A stretch of DNA of 64,000 nucleotides from UBA5429 sp942493315 (GCA_942493315.1 OW818690.1:3348001-3412000), one strand, 5' to 3'. Shown: positions 33,877 to 43,467, counted from the first letter of the stretch. Numbers and translations: made by a program. Notes: generated from the letters alone by a model not told the origin.

Positions 33877-35016
33877 TTAATAGATTTTTTCATCATCACC
33901 ATCTTCAGTGATATCTTTTTCTGAGAGTTTATGTTTTCCTAATGATTTGAATGCTACATAAATATACCATAAAATCACCGGTAACAATAGAGAGATGTAA
34001 CTCATATAGGTTAAAGTAAATTTACTGGAAGAAGCATTTTCAATAGTTAATGAACTTTGTAAATCTGAAGTTGATGGGTAAAAACAGGTATTGTTGTATC
34101 CTAACACTAAAAATACACTGAGAACAGTAAGGAATGTTCCAATACCTGACATCCAAAATCCATGATTTTTCTTCACAAATACAGCACAAACGATACCCCA
34201 AAGAACGCCAACAACCCCTAAAAGAAACATCACGAGGACAACAGGCATTTCCAAAAAGTTATGTAAATATTTATAATTTTCCATAAATACTACTTTAGTT
34301 TGTGGGTCATAAGCAAATCCATCCATAGTTAGAACTCTCACTAAGAAAAATAGGAAAAATGGTAAAAACAATAAGGTATTCCATAACACTTGTTTTCTGC
34401 TTCTCTCTTTAATGGGATCGTTATCCACACTATAAATAAGGAATAATGCTCCTAAAATTCTGGATAAGAACATAATAGCAAAACCTAAAGCTAAATTGGT
34501 AAAGTTAAAAAGAATCTCAATACCATAAAATTGGGTTTGCCAGGTGGAGTGGTTGTAAGTATCTCTTATAAATTCACTTCCGGTAAAAAATGTAGCAACG
34601 GCAGCACCTAATAACAATGTTCCTAAAAATCCATTGATGTATAAAAAATATTCATACGTTCTGGCTCCAAAAATATTCCCTTTTTTTCTGCGGAATTCGA
34701 AGGCAATGGATTGTAATACAAAACAGAGTAAAAATATCTTCCAGGCATAATAGGCCCCACCAAAGGAGGTGGAATAGAATAAGGGGAATGAGGCAAACAT
34801 CCCGGCAGCAAATACTACTAATGTTGTAAAAGTCAACTTCCATTTTCTTCCTACAGATGTGATCACCAAAGATTTTTCATTTTCGGTTTTCCCAACTATA
34901 TCGATCAATGTTTGTCCACCTTGAACAAACAGTAGAAAAACTAAAGCACCGGCGACAATTGACATCACAAGCCACCAGTATTGTTGTAATTGGATATGGT
35001 CTAATATTTCAAACAT
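33877..35016 (-). CDS. cydB: Cytochrome bd ubiquinol/menaquinol oxidase subunit II
   Basis: 379 residues with about nine membrane helices. Recognisable subunit II features are the WWLVMSIVAGALVFLLFVQGGQTL start, FRRKKGNIFGARTYEYFLYINGFLGTLLLGAAVATFF (about 108-145) and the terminal helix SLLLPVILWYIYVAFKSL. It binds no heme directly but stabilises the di-heme active site in CydA. It starts 11 nt after the cydA stop. A high-affinity oxidase of this type lets the cell respire at low oxygen and resist nitric oxide, which suits the neighbouring nitrite-reducing and peroxide systems. Confidence 0.94.
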   Translation of the reverse strand: MFEILDHIQLQQYWWLVMSIVAGALVFLLFVQGGQTLIDIVGKTENEKSLVITSVGRKWKLTFTTLVVFAAGMFASFPLFYSTSFGGAYYAWKIFLLCFVLQSIAFEFRRKKGNIFGARTYEYFLYINGFLGTLLLGAAVATFFTGSEFIRDTYNHSTWQTQFYGIEILFNFTNLALGFAIMFLSRILGALFLIYSVDNDPIKERSRKQVLWNTLLFLPFFLFFLVRVLTMDGFAYDPQTKVVFMENYKYLHNFLEMPVVLVMFLLGVVGVLWGIVCAVFVKKNHGFWMSGIGTFLTVLSVFLVLGYNNTCFYPSTSDLQSSLTIENASSSKFTLTYMSYISLLLPVILWYIYVAFKSLGKHKLSEKDITEDGDDEKIY

Positions 35017-35027
35017 GATTCCTCCTT

Positions 35028-36560
35028 TTATTTATTGGGTCCTTTTTTAATAGCATTTAACATGATTCTAAACTCGGCAATAACGAGTGCAATCAATACA
35101 GATAAGAATATCCAGAAAGTCAACAATACTGCAGTAGTGGTGATATTGGATGTTGAGTATGAGGTTGACAACAATCCGTCAATGGTCCAGGGTTGTCTTC
35201 CTACTTCTACAACTACCCAACCTGCCATTGAGGCTAAGAAAGAGATTGGGAACATCCAGATCCCAATTTTGAGGAGCCATCTGTATTTTTCCAATTTGTT
35301 TTTGATGCCCAACCACAAAAATACGCCTGCAACAAGAATCATCAATCCACCTACAATAACCATAATTCTGAAGGCATAGAAAACCATTGGTATCGGAGGA
35401 ATTGCATCTTCCGGTTTTTCGAGTTGTCCAAAGCCCATATATTTATAATTTTCTTTAAAAACAAAAGCACTTACCGCTTTAACACTATCATTTTTATCTG
35501 CAACAGCCTGTTTATATTGAGCCAATGCTTCTAAAGCTAATTTTCCTTTTGCCATTTTTTCTTGTGCGGACATGATACCACGTTCGTGATTTCCATAAAC
35601 TAAATCATTGATACCCGGTACATAAGCACTCATACTGTTATACCCAAGGATTGACAACATTTTAGGAATCTCAATACGCATTAAAAATGGATCTTTTTGA
35701 TCACCGATCTCTTTTGAAGGATTTAAAATTCCCACCCCTACTAAGCCTGCACCTGCTTTTCCTTCGTATAATCCTTCCATAGCCGCTAATTTGGCAGGTT
35801 GGTGTTGGGCAACAGCAATTGCAGACTGGTGACCGGAAACAGCGGTAAACAAACTAGCCATTAATCCAAAAACAGCTGCAATAATGATGCTTCTTTTAGC
35901 CAATAGCAGTTCTCTTTTTTTCAAAAGGTACCAGGAGCTGATAGAGATCATAAAAAATGCAGCAACACCCATACTCGAAACGACGGTATGGATAAACTTA
36001 TTGATCGCAAAAGGAGAGAAAAGGACGGCCCAGAAGTCCACCATTTCGTGGCGAGCTAAATCCATATTGAATTCCATTCCAATCGGGTAACTCATCCAGG
36101 CATTGGCAACCAAAATCCACAAGGCAGACAATGTGGCACCAAATGCTACTAAATAGACTGAAAGAAGGTGAAATTTTTTGCTCAGCTTACCCCATCCAAA
36201 AAACATTACCGCAATAAATGTTGATTCTAACAGGAAGGCCATTAATCCTTCGGCAGCCAGGGGTGCTCCGAAAATATCGCCCGATAACCAGGAGTAGTTG
36301 GACCAGTTGGTTCCAAACTCCAGCCCGAGAATAATTCCGGTTCCGACACCAATTGCGAAATTGATACCGAACAGTTTTGCCCAGAATTTGGCAATCTTTT
36401 CCCATTCGGGATTGCCGGTTTTGACAAAGATTGTTTGCGCGAAGGCAATTACATAAGTTATTCCGATGGTGATCGGAACGAACAACCAGTGGATGATTGC
36501 AGTCATGGCAAACTGCGCTCTTGACCAGTCGACTAAAGAAAAATCGATAGATTCCATCAT
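35028..36560 (-). CDS. cydA: Cytochrome bd oxidase subunit I
   Basis: 510 residues. The N-terminal RAQFAMTAIIHWLFVP carries the heme b595 histidine, KFIHTVVSSMGVAAFF the heme b558 histidine, and MVFYAFRIMVI the methionine ligand. The quinol loop (about 250-350) has SGHQSAIAVAQHQPAKLAAMEG, the conserved lysine/glutamate pair (KLAAMEGLYE) and GRQPW near residue 445. The Q-loop is of intermediate length. It catalyses quinol oxidation with O2 reduction to water without proton pumping. Its ATG overlaps the stop of the DUF4492 gene (ATGA). Confidence 0.95.
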   Translation of the reverse strand: MMESIDFSLVDWSRAQFAMTAIIHWLFVPITIGITYVIAFAQTIFVKTGNPEWEKIAKFWAKLFGINFAIGVGTGIILGLEFGTNWSNYSWLSGDIFGAPLAAEGLMAFLLESTFIAVMFFGWGKLSKKFHLLSVYLVAFGATLSALWILVANAWMSYPIGMEFNMDLARHEMVDFWAVLFSPFAINKFIHTVVSSMGVAAFFMISISSWYLLKKRELLLAKRSIIIAAVFGLMASLFTAVSGHQSAIAVAQHQPAKLAAMEGLYEGKAGAGLVGVGILNPSKEIGDQKDPFLMRIEIPKMLSILGYNSMSAYVPGINDLVYGNHERGIMSAQEKMAKGKLALEALAQYKQAVADKNDSVKAVSAFVFKENYKYMGFGQLEKPEDAIPPIPMVFYAFRIMVIVGGLMILVAGVFLWLGIKNKLEKYRWLLKIGIWMFPISFLASMAGWVVVEVGRQPWTIDGLLSTSYSTSNITTTAVLLTFWIFLSVLIALVIAEFRIMLNAIKKGPNK

Positions 36561-36820
36561 AATGAATTGTTTTTGGGTTCAGGTACTATATGTTTTACGA
36601 CATCGTCGATTTGTTGTTTTTCACTATCATATTTGGGTTTAAAATACTTTGGGAAAAGGAAACTCTGAAATAGTCCATGAAAGATTAACATTTTGACTAT
36701 CACAATAATCAGCAAAATTTTGGCAAGTTTAGATCCTTTGATAAAGAGATAAACCGCACTAAATATGCGTTTAAAGGGGGCTCCTAAACGGTGTAAAAAG
36801 GCCATAAAACGATTTTCCAT
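36557..36820 (-). CDS. DUF4492 small membrane protein, first gene of the cyd operon
   Basis: 87 residues from the chosen ATG (MENRFMAFLHRLGAPFKR), with one membrane helix (LAKILLIIVIVKMLIFHGLFQ) and a proline/charge-rich C-terminus. The longer open frame start (10 codons upstream) overlaps the promoter's -7 box, so it is rejected. DUF4492 is repeatedly found directly upstream of cydA in Bacteroidota and epsilonproteobacteria, so it is likely an assembly or accessory factor for cytochrome bd; there is no biochemical proof known to me. Its stop overlaps the cydA start by 4 nt. Confidence 0.82.
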   Translation of the reverse strand: MENRFMAFLHRLGAPFKRIFSAVYLFIKGSKLAKILLIIVIVKMLIFHGLFQSFLFPKYFKPKYDSEKQQIDDVVKHIVPEPKNNSL

Positions 36821-36844
36821 TTGTGGTGGTTTAGAAATGAGAGA

Positions 36845-36877
36845 CAAAACTAATCTTTTTTTTAATAACTTTTACAA
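36845..36877 (-). promoter_or_regulatory. Bacteroidota promoter of the DUF4492-cydAB operon
   Basis: Minus-strand TTG (36875-36877), 22-bp spacer, then TAGTTTTG (36845-36852). Transcription would start about 10 nt upstream of the DUF4492 start used here. Confidence 0.55.
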
Positions 36878-36964
36878 ATATGTATAAATTTTTTCAATAC
36901 CACCGATTGAAAATATGAATAGAGAATTAGTGAATTAGCAAATTTGTAAATGAGCAAATGCCAT

Positions 36965-37495
36965 TTATTTTTTATTGTTTTGCTCACATTGCAATAGGTT
37001 CAATTGATTCCGAACACTAAAAATTGGATTCCAGAGCTCTTCCATAAAATGGCTCACAAAATTTCCCTTTTCAATCTGTTCATTCAATGTAAATAATATT
37101 TCGATGTTTATAAGATTTGAAATATAAATATTCATTTTGTTTTTTAAATCAATAGAGGCTACTGGGTAGCTTTTTAAAAACTCATAATATGTAATAGATT
37201 GAATATCTGACACATCAAAAGTGTATAAACATTCATTTTTTTCATAATATTTGATTTTGGATTTGTTTTCTATCTCCATTTTAATATATTGATCATGTTT
37301 AATTTTGATTCTATAAATAATAAAATTAAATAGTAACAAAACAAGTACGATTATAGTTAAAAAAATGATTGTAAATGAATTAAAAAATCTTTCACCCAAT
37401 AAAATAAAAACAACCAGGAATATTGAAACAACATACCAAATAACATTTTTAATCCATTTGTTTTCCGCTTTTAAAACTATAATATCTGAGTTCAT
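36965..37495 (-). CDS. Hypothetical membrane protein with two N-terminal helices
   Basis: 176 residues from the chosen start (MNSDIIVLKAENKWIKN), which avoids overlapping the promoter box. Helices lie at about 17-33 (VIWYVVSIFLVVFILLG) and about 40-60 (IIFLTIIVLVLLLFNFIIY). The cytoplasmic part (about 65-176) is lysine/asparagine-rich, with strand-like segments (LYTFDVSDIQSITYYEF) resembling a bacterial PH-like domain in topology. No family is recognised. It is separated from the cyd operon by about 110 nt with AT-rich words and has its own promoter. Confidence 0.55.
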   Translation of the reverse strand: MNSDIIVLKAENKWIKNVIWYVVSIFLVVFILLGERFFNSFTIIFLTIIVLVLLLFNFIIYRIKIKHDQYIKMEIENKSKIKYYEKNECLYTFDVSDIQSITYYEFLKSYPVASIDLKNKMNIYISNLINIEILFTLNEQIEKGNFVSHFMEELWNPIFSVRNQLNLLQCEQNNKK

Positions 37496-37513
37496 TTTAA
37501 AAATTTGAATGAA

Positions 37514-37521
37514 CAAATATA
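37514..37521 (-). promoter_or_regulatory. Bacteroidota -7 box deciding the start of the hypothetical membrane protein
   Basis: TATATTTG on the minus strand; it overlaps the most upstream ATG of the downstream frame and therefore favours the ATG 21 nt further in. Confidence 0.45.
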
Positions 37522-37574
37522 GTAAAATTTTTTAAATGTTACTTTTTAATATTTCAATATCACAAAGTCACTCT

Positions 37575-37622
37575 AAGTCATTCCCCTTTCCCCCTTCGCC
37601 TTTAGCCTTTCGCCTTTCGTCT
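37575..37622. repeat. CCCCTTTCCCCC / CTTTCGCCTTT low-complexity words
   Basis: A short pyrimidine run and CTTTCGCC/CTTTAGCC words, of the same kind as those near 29.2 kb, directly upstream of the P-ATPase promoter. Confidence 0.45.
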
Positions 37623-37630
37623 AAATTTTG

Positions 37631-37638
37631 TATCTTTG
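37631..37638 (+). promoter_or_regulatory. Bacteroidota -7 box for the P-ATPase operon
   Basis: TATCTTTG, 27 nt before the P-ATPase start. The -33 region falls inside the low-complexity CTTTCGCC words and has no TTG at proper spacing. Confidence 0.5.
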
Positions 37639-37665
37639 TATTAACCAAAAAAACAATTTATATTC

Positions 37666-39891
37666 ATGAAGACTACTGAAAATAAAGCGGATATAAAATC
37701 CGCAAGCGCTGCTGAATCTGAAAAAACTTCATTTCCGGTGCTTAATATGCATTGCGCTTCCTGTGCAATGAATGTTGAGAATACTGTTAAAAAAATAGAT
37801 GGAGTCTCTTTTAGTAATGTTAATTTCGCAAATGCCACGCTCACTGTAGAGTTTGACCACCATAAAGTATCACCCGAAGAGATTCAAAAAAATATTCAGG
37901 AGATCGGTTTTGATATCATTTTAGGTTCTAAAGTAGAACAAGAAAAAAAAAAGGAGGAGGAGCATATTGAACATTTTCAGAAAATGAGAAGCAAGACGAT
38001 ATGGTCTGCTGTTTTTTCTGTTCCTGTTTTTATTATTGGGATGTTTTTTATGGATCTCCCTTATGCGAATTGGATCATGTGGGGTTTAGCTACTCCGGTT
38101 TTATTCATTTTCGGACGCCATTTTTTTATAAATGCATGGAAATTAGCCGGTAAACGTCAGGCCAATATGGATACTTTGGTTGCATTAAGCACTGGAGTTG
38201 CCTATATTTTCAGCGTATTCAATACCCTATTCACTCATATTTGGGAGCATAATCATGTCTATTTTGAAGCATCTGCTGTGATCATTACCTTTATTTTGTT
38301 GGGAAAACTACTGGAAGAGCGTGCAAAAGGGAACACCTCATCTGCTTTGAAGAAACTTATGGGTTTACAACCTAATGAAGTAACTATTCTGGACTCCAAC
38401 GGGAACCAGCAACTGATTCCTATTCAAAATTTAACAAAAGGGAGCATCGTATTGGTTAAACCGGGCGAAAAAATTGCTGTTGACGGTACCGTTCTAAATG
38501 GGGAATCTTATGTGGATGAGAGTTCATTTACCGGAGAACCGATTCCCATATTAAAATCTGCAAACAGTTCCGTGTTAGCGGGAACCATCAACCAAAAGGG
38601 CAGTTTTACCTTTAAAGCTGATAAAGTGGTGGAAGAAACCCTGTTGGCTCATATCATTAAAACCGTCCAGGATGCTCAAGGGAGTAAGGCTCCGGTTCAA
38701 AAATTAGCTGATAAAATTGCCGGTATTTTTGTTCCGGTAGTACTTGGTATTGCCTTTATTACATTTTTAATTTGGACCATCTTTGGCGGTGAAAATGGTG
38801 TTTCTCAAGGATTATTGTCCATGATCACGGTGTTGGTGATTGCTTGTCCATGTGCTTTAGGGTTAGCAACTCCTACAGCTGTAATGGTTGGAATCGGTAA
38901 AGGGGCCAAAAACGGAATCTTAATTAAAGATGCTGAGAGTTTGGAGATCACTAAAAAAGTTACTACTGTGGTGCTTGATAAAACCGGAACCATTACCGAA
39001 GGCACTCCTGCTGTTACCAATACAAAATGGCTGAAAGACAATGAGATGATGAAATCAATTTTCTTATCTCTCGAAGCACAATCGGAACATCCATTAGCTG
39101 ATGCCGTAGTAAAAAGTTTGAACCAACACTCTCAATTAACGTTAACCAGCTTTCAAAGTGTCACCGGAAAAGGGGTTCAGGCCTATTTTTCAGGAATTCT
39201 TTATTTTGCCGGAAATCAAAAGTTTATGGAAGAGCAAGGGATAGCAATCCCAAAAGAGTGGATTGATCTGGCTTCAGAATGGCAAAAAGAGGCCAAGACC
39301 ATTGTTTGGTTTGCCAATAGTGAACATATTCTGGCTATTTATGGAATTTCCGATCAAATGAAGCAAAGTTCCATTGAAGCGATCCAATTATTAAAAAAAC
39401 AACATATTGAAGTGATTATGTTGACGGGAGACAATCCTGAAACCGCTGCCAGCATTGCCAAACAAGCACAAATTGATCATTTTGAGGCAGGTTTATTACC
39501 TCATCAAAAGGCTGAATTTATCAAAAATTTACAAAAACAAGGGAAAATTGTAGCAATGGTTGGTGATGGAATTAATGATTCAGTAGCATTAGCACAAGCT
39601 GATGTGAGTATTGCTATGGGAAAAGGGAGTGATATTGCGATGGATGTAGCTAAAATGACCATCATTTCATCTGATTTAACCAAAATTGCAGATGCCATAC
39701 AATTATCTAAAAAAACCGTTCAAATCATCAAACAGAACCTTTTCTGGGCCTTTATCTACAATATTATCGGAATTCCAATTGCCGCAGGTGTTCTTATTCC
39801 TTTAGGATTTATGTTAAATCCTATGATTGCCGGTGCTGCTATGGCATTGAGCAGCGTAAGTGTCGTCTCAAATAGTTTAAGATTAAAATAA
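37666..39891 (+). CDS. copA: Heavy-metal translocating P1B-type ATPase (copper-type)
   Basis: 741 residues. One N-terminal HMA domain holds MHCASC (28-33). Eight membrane helices are expected, with the CPC metal-gate motif in VIACPCALGLATP (394-396), the actuator TGEP loop (289-292), phosphorylation Asp438 in DKTGTITEG, the HP pair in SEHPLADA and MVGDGINDSVALAQADVSIAM. The CPC plus MHCASC set predicts Cu(I) export, although silver or other soft metals are possible. The next two genes follow with gaps of 1 and 2 nt. No metal-responsive regulator or CopZ chaperone gene is adjacent. Confidence 0.93.
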   Translation: MKTTENKADIKSASAAESEKTSFPVLNMHCASCAMNVENTVKKIDGVSFSNVNFANATLTVEFDHHKVSPEEIQKNIQEIGFDIILGSKVEQEKKKEEEHIEHFQKMRSKTIWSAVFSVPVFIIGMFFMDLPYANWIMWGLATPVLFIFGRHFFINAWKLAGKRQANMDTLVALSTGVAYIFSVFNTLFTHIWEHNHVYFEASAVIITFILLGKLLEERAKGNTSSALKKLMGLQPNEVTILDSNGNQQLIPIQNLTKGSIVLVKPGEKIAVDGTVLNGESYVDESSFTGEPIPILKSANSSVLAGTINQKGSFTFKADKVVEETLLAHIIKTVQDAQGSKAPVQKLADKIAGIFVPVVLGIAFITFLIWTIFGGENGVSQGLLSMITVLVIACPCALGLATPTAVMVGIGKGAKNGILIKDAESLEITKKVTTVVLDKTGTITEGTPAVTNTKWLKDNEMMKSIFLSLEAQSEHPLADAVVKSLNQHSQLTLTSFQSVTGKGVQAYFSGILYFAGNQKFMEEQGIAIPKEWIDLASEWQKEAKTIVWFANSEHILAIYGISDQMKQSSIEAIQLLKKQHIEVIMLTGDNPETAASIAKQAQIDHFEAGLLPHQKAEFIKNLQKQGKIVAMVGDGINDSVALAQADVSIAMGKGSDIAMDVAKMTIISSDLTKIADAIQLSKKTVQIIKQNLFWAFIYNIIGIPIAAGVLIPLGFMLNPMIAGAAMALSSVSVVSNSLRLK

Positions 39892-39892
39892 T

Positions 39893-40606
39893 ATGATTAT
39901 GGAACAAGTTATTGAAAATGTTAGAATTGCACTTCAATCCCATGCTGATGAAAAAGCACGACAAGCGATGCTCCGCTTTTTTAAGGAACCCATTGATTGC
40001 TATGGCATGAAAAGTGCGGTTGTTGATCAGATCTCTAAAGAAAATTTTAAAAAGATCAAAGATTACTCCAAAAAAGAGATCTTTGATATTTGTGAAACTC
40101 TTTGGCAATCACCTAAGATTGAGGAAAATATGCTGGCTTGTTCCTGGAGTTATAATATCCGAAAATCTTATGATCAACACGATTTTGAACTTTTTAAAAA
40201 ATGGATCGGTAACTACGTAAATAATTGGGCAACCTGTGATACCTTCTGCAATAGAAATATGGGTGATTTAATTCTTAAATACCCTCATTTTTTAGCTCAT
40301 TTAAAAGAGTTTACCAAATCAGAAAACCGATGGATGAAAAGAGCTGCTGCTGTTTCATTGATTGTTCCTGCCCGAAAAGGATTGTTTCTGAATGATATGT
40401 TCGAAATCGCTTTACATCTTCTCGAAGATCCGGATGATATGGTTCAGAAAGGGTATGGCTGGATGCTCAAAGTAGCGAGTCAGACTTATCAAACGGAAGT
40501 TTTTGAGTTTGTGATGCAACATAAACAACGTATGCCTCGTACAGCATTGAGATATGCTATAGAAAAAATGCCTGATGATTTAAAAAAACTAGCTATGTCC
40601 AAGTAA
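39893..40606 (+). CDS. DNA alkylation repair protein, AlkD-like HEAT-repeat glycosylase family
   Basis: 237 residues made of alpha-helical HEAT-like pairs. The family signature NNWATCDTFCNRNMGDLI (about 110-127) includes the conserved Trp and Asp; DMVQKGYGWMLKVAS (about 178-192) holds the second conserved tryptophan. AlkD removes positively charged N3/N7-alkyl purines without base flipping. An alternative start two codons downstream (MEQVIENV) cannot be separated from the first. The 1-nt spacing to copA and 2-nt spacing to the beta-helix gene suggest an operon of unrelated stress functions, or simple compactness. Confidence 0.87.
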   Translation: MIMEQVIENVRIALQSHADEKARQAMLRFFKEPIDCYGMKSAVVDQISKENFKKIKDYSKKEIFDICETLWQSPKIEENMLACSWSYNIRKSYDQHDFELFKKWIGNYVNNWATCDTFCNRNMGDLILKYPHFLAHLKEFTKSENRWMKRAAAVSLIVPARKGLFLNDMFEIALHLLEDPDDMVQKGYGWMLKVASQTYQTEVFEFVMQHKQRMPRTALRYAIEKMPDDLKKLAMSK

Positions 40607-40608
40607 AT

Positions 40609-42429
40609 ATGAAACGAAATTTCCTTTTTTTTGGGGTTTTATTCATGCTGACCATGCAGATTTCACTACAAGGACAAAGCATTTATGATGATTACAGATC
40701 TATTTTATGGGATCAGTTAGATTCTTCAAGATCAGTCAATTGGTATGTAGCAGGAATAAGAGATACGGATACTACCGGTTTTATTATTGCTGATCTATCC
40801 CAATTAGGAATTGTAAATGATGGAATTACAACGAACGATCTTTTAATAGATTCTATTTTGCAGTTTACCTATTCACCGGGTATAGTTTTACTTTTTCCGA
40901 CTGGCAATTTTTTGTTTCATAACACGATTTATCTACCTTCCAATTGTGTGGTAAAAGGGGCTGGACCAAACGATACTGAAATCATTTTTGATCTCTTATC
41001 CGCTCATGATGGCTTTCGAATTTCAGGATCTCAAACTCAGGATACGGCAAGTATTCTCATGGAACCACCATTCAAAGGTAACCGGCTCATTGTTGATCGG
41101 ACTGATTTTATTGATTCAAATGATTGGCTTAAAATTATTCAAAATGATGTAAGTTTGATCACTTCTGATTGGGCTTTAGGAACAGTGGGACAAATTGTGC
41201 AAGTGGATTATATTCAAGGAGATACAATTTACTTAAAATCAGAAATTCGTTATCCTTATCTTTTATCCAATAATCCTAAAGTGATTCGCTTAAATATGAA
41301 ATCCAATATTGGAATTGAATGTTTGAAGATTAGAAGAGTAGATAATACTGCTCCGGTTCACACTTCAAATATCTCGGTTCAGTATGGGAATAATATTTGG
41401 ATTAAAGGGATTGAATCTGAAAATTGTAATTTTGCGCATATTGATATTCGAAATAGTTCCAATATATTTGTATCAAAATCTTATATACATCATAGTTTTG
41501 AATATGGTGGAGACGGCAGAGGCTATGGTGTAATGCTTCATTATACAACAAACGAATGCAGAATTGAAGACAATATTTTTAATCATTTGAGGCATTCCAT
41601 GATAGTTCAGGCCGGATCCAATGGAAATGTGTTTAGTTTTAATTATTCATTTTCTCCTTTTTGGACTAATAGTTCTGATATTTTACCCTCTGATGCTGCC
41701 GGTGATATGGTTTTGCATGGAAATTTTCCCTATTCCAATCTTTTTGAACAAAATGTGTGTCAAAACATAGTGATTGATAACTCCCATGGAGCCAATGGTT
41801 TATACAATACATTTTTCAGAAATCGGTGTGAAAAGTATGGCATCTTTTTTAGTGATGCTACTTCACCCGGACAGAATTTTATAGGAAATGAGATTGTAAA
41901 CACTTCATTTCCATATAGTTTAGTTAATTATACTATTTTAGGAACAAATCATTATCAATACGGGAACAACAATAAAGGGAATATAACGCCGTCCGGAACC
42001 CAAAACCTCACCGATTCATCTTATTGTTATTTTTATAGACCTGAATTTGTTCCTGTCAACCAATGGGGACAATTTGGGCCACCAAACACGCTCAATCAAG
42101 TTACTGAAAATCCCGCAAAAACCAGATATTTGAATCAACAAATTTTCATCAATAGCTGTTATGAAAATCCTGATCATATCAGGGAAAATGATTTAGATTT
42201 GGTATTGATTTATCCCAATCCAACAACCGGAATGCTTACAATCAATGGTGATTTAAATTTTCAATCGATTAATATTCTGGATATGTACGGTAAAATTATT
42301 TTTGTTAAAGAAACTTTTGATTCTGAAAATAAAATTCAAATAGATTTATCTAAACAAAAAGCCGGACTATATCTTGTAAATCTATATTCCGGCTTTCATA
42401 AGAAAACAGTAAAAGTTATCCTTTTTTAA
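40609..42429 (+). CDS. Secreted right-handed beta-helix protein with T9SS sorting domain
   Basis: 606 residues, signal peptide (FLFFGVLFMLTMQISLQGQ). Residues about 100-470 form a pectate-lyase-like beta-helix: a LPSNCVVKGAGPNDTEIIFD turn resembling the start of pectate lyase/exo-polygalacturonase helices, then VQYGNNIWIKGIESENCNFAH, and IEDNIFNHLRHSMIVQAGSNGNVFSFNY. The C-terminus is a type A sorting domain (LDLVLIYPNPTTGMLTIN to HKKTVKVILF). It may act on polysaccharide, but no catalytic residues can be assigned. It converges with prs at a 4-nt gap. Confidence 0.83.
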   Translation: MKRNFLFFGVLFMLTMQISLQGQSIYDDYRSILWDQLDSSRSVNWYVAGIRDTDTTGFIIADLSQLGIVNDGITTNDLLIDSILQFTYSPGIVLLFPTGNFLFHNTIYLPSNCVVKGAGPNDTEIIFDLLSAHDGFRISGSQTQDTASILMEPPFKGNRLIVDRTDFIDSNDWLKIIQNDVSLITSDWALGTVGQIVQVDYIQGDTIYLKSEIRYPYLLSNNPKVIRLNMKSNIGIECLKIRRVDNTAPVHTSNISVQYGNNIWIKGIESENCNFAHIDIRNSSNIFVSKSYIHHSFEYGGDGRGYGVMLHYTTNECRIEDNIFNHLRHSMIVQAGSNGNVFSFNYSFSPFWTNSSDILPSDAAGDMVLHGNFPYSNLFEQNVCQNIVIDNSHGANGLYNTFFRNRCEKYGIFFSDATSPGQNFIGNEIVNTSFPYSLVNYTILGTNHYQYGNNNKGNITPSGTQNLTDSSYCYFYRPEFVPVNQWGQFGPPNTLNQVTENPAKTRYLNQQIFINSCYENPDHIRENDLDLVLIYPNPTTGMLTINGDLNFQSINILDMYGKIIFVKETFDSENKIQIDLSKQKAGLYLVNLYSGFHKKTVKVILF

Positions 42430-42433
42430 ACAC

Positions 42434-43372
42434 TTAGTTAAATTTAAAGTGAGAGGTTATAGAAGTTTGATCTACAACACTTTGAATTACATCTGCTAAT
42501 AATTTTGCAATCGAAACCACTTCCACTTTGGAACATTTACACTTAAGTGGAATAGAATCTGTTAAAACTAATTTATCAATAGAAGATTCTTCAATATTTT
42601 TAGGACCATCACCGGAAAGTAAACCATGTGTACAGATAGCAATTACGCTTTTAGCTCCTTGTTCTTTTAATTTGGCAGCCGCTTTGCAGAATGTACCACC
42701 TGTATCAATTATATCATCAACTAAAATGCAGTTTTTCCCTTTCACATCACCAATAATCTGAATACTTGCTACTTCATTTTGTTTTTCTCTTTGTTTAAAT
42801 CCTATAGCAAGATCACAATCTAACGATTTGGCATAAGAGGAAGCTCTTTTGGTTCCACCTGTATCAGGAGAAACGATACAAAGATTTTCTAAATTTAAAC
42901 TTTTAATATAAGGATAGAATACGTTAGAAGCGTACATGTGATCCACAGGAATTTCAAAAAATCCTTGAATTTGATCTGCATGTAAGTCCAAAGTGATCAC
43001 ACGGTCAACACCGGCAGCACTTAACAGATTCGACATTAATTTAGCTCCGATGGAAGTTCTTGGTCTATCTTTACGATCTTGTCTGGCATATCCAAAATAA
43101 GGGATCACAGCAATAATTTTGTAAGCAGATGCTCTTTTTGCTGCATCAATCAGAATAAGTAATTCGAGAATATTTTCGGCAGGAGCATGTGTAGGTTGAA
43201 TGATGAAAACGTATTTACCTCTAATGGTTTCGTTGTAATAGGCTTGAATTTCGCCATCTTTAAACTGAGCGATTTCAACTTTTAACAACTCCATATTAAG
43301 GTGTTGAGCAATTTTTTCAGATAGTTCCCGATTAGCCCTTCCGGAAACTATTGCTGTCTGATGTTGATCCAT
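42434..43372 (-). CDS. prs: Ribose-phosphate pyrophosphokinase (PRPP synthetase)
   Basis: 312 residues of the class I enzyme making PRPP from ribose 5-phosphate and ATP for purine, pyrimidine, histidine and NAD synthesis. Conserved blocks are IVSGRANRELSEKIA near the N-terminus, YARQDRK (ATP site), LDLHADQIQGFF (flexible loop/Mg), and the PRPP-binding VDDIIDTGGTFCKAA (about 217-231). It functions upstream of PurF, whose gene is elsewhere in this window. It is divergent from the subtilase operon; both promoters lie within about 50 nt of each other. Confidence 0.96.
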   Translation of the reverse strand: MDQHQTAIVSGRANRELSEKIAQHLNMELLKVEIAQFKDGEIQAYYNETIRGKYVFIIQPTHAPAENILELLILIDAAKRASAYKIIAVIPYFGYARQDRKDRPRTSIGAKLMSNLLSAAGVDRVITLDLHADQIQGFFEIPVDHMYASNVFYPYIKSLNLENLCIVSPDTGGTKRASSYAKSLDCDLAIGFKQREKQNEVASIQIIGDVKGKNCILVDDIIDTGGTFCKAAAKLKEQGAKSVIAICTHGLLSGDGPKNIEESSIDKLVLTDSIPLKCKCSKVEVVSIAKLLADVIQSVVDQTSITSHFKFN

Positions 43373-43416
43373 AATATATTGAATATTAGTTGATTAAAAA
43401 ATGTGATTACCAATTG

Positions 43417-43424
43417 CAAAGATA
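43417..43424 (-). promoter_or_regulatory. Bacteroidota -7 box for prs
   Basis: TATCTTTG on the minus strand, 44 nt before the prs start, with a minus-strand TTG 15 bp further upstream, a little close. Confidence 0.5.
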
Positions 43425-43459
43425 CAAACTTTTTTTTCTCAATGTTCAAAAAAAATCAT

Positions 43460-43467
43460 TATTTTTG
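43460..43467 (+). promoter_or_regulatory. Bacteroidota -7 box for the subtilase operon
   Basis: TATTTTTG 39 nt before the preferred ATG of the subtilase; it lies inside the longer open frame and therefore supports the internal start. Confidence 0.5.
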
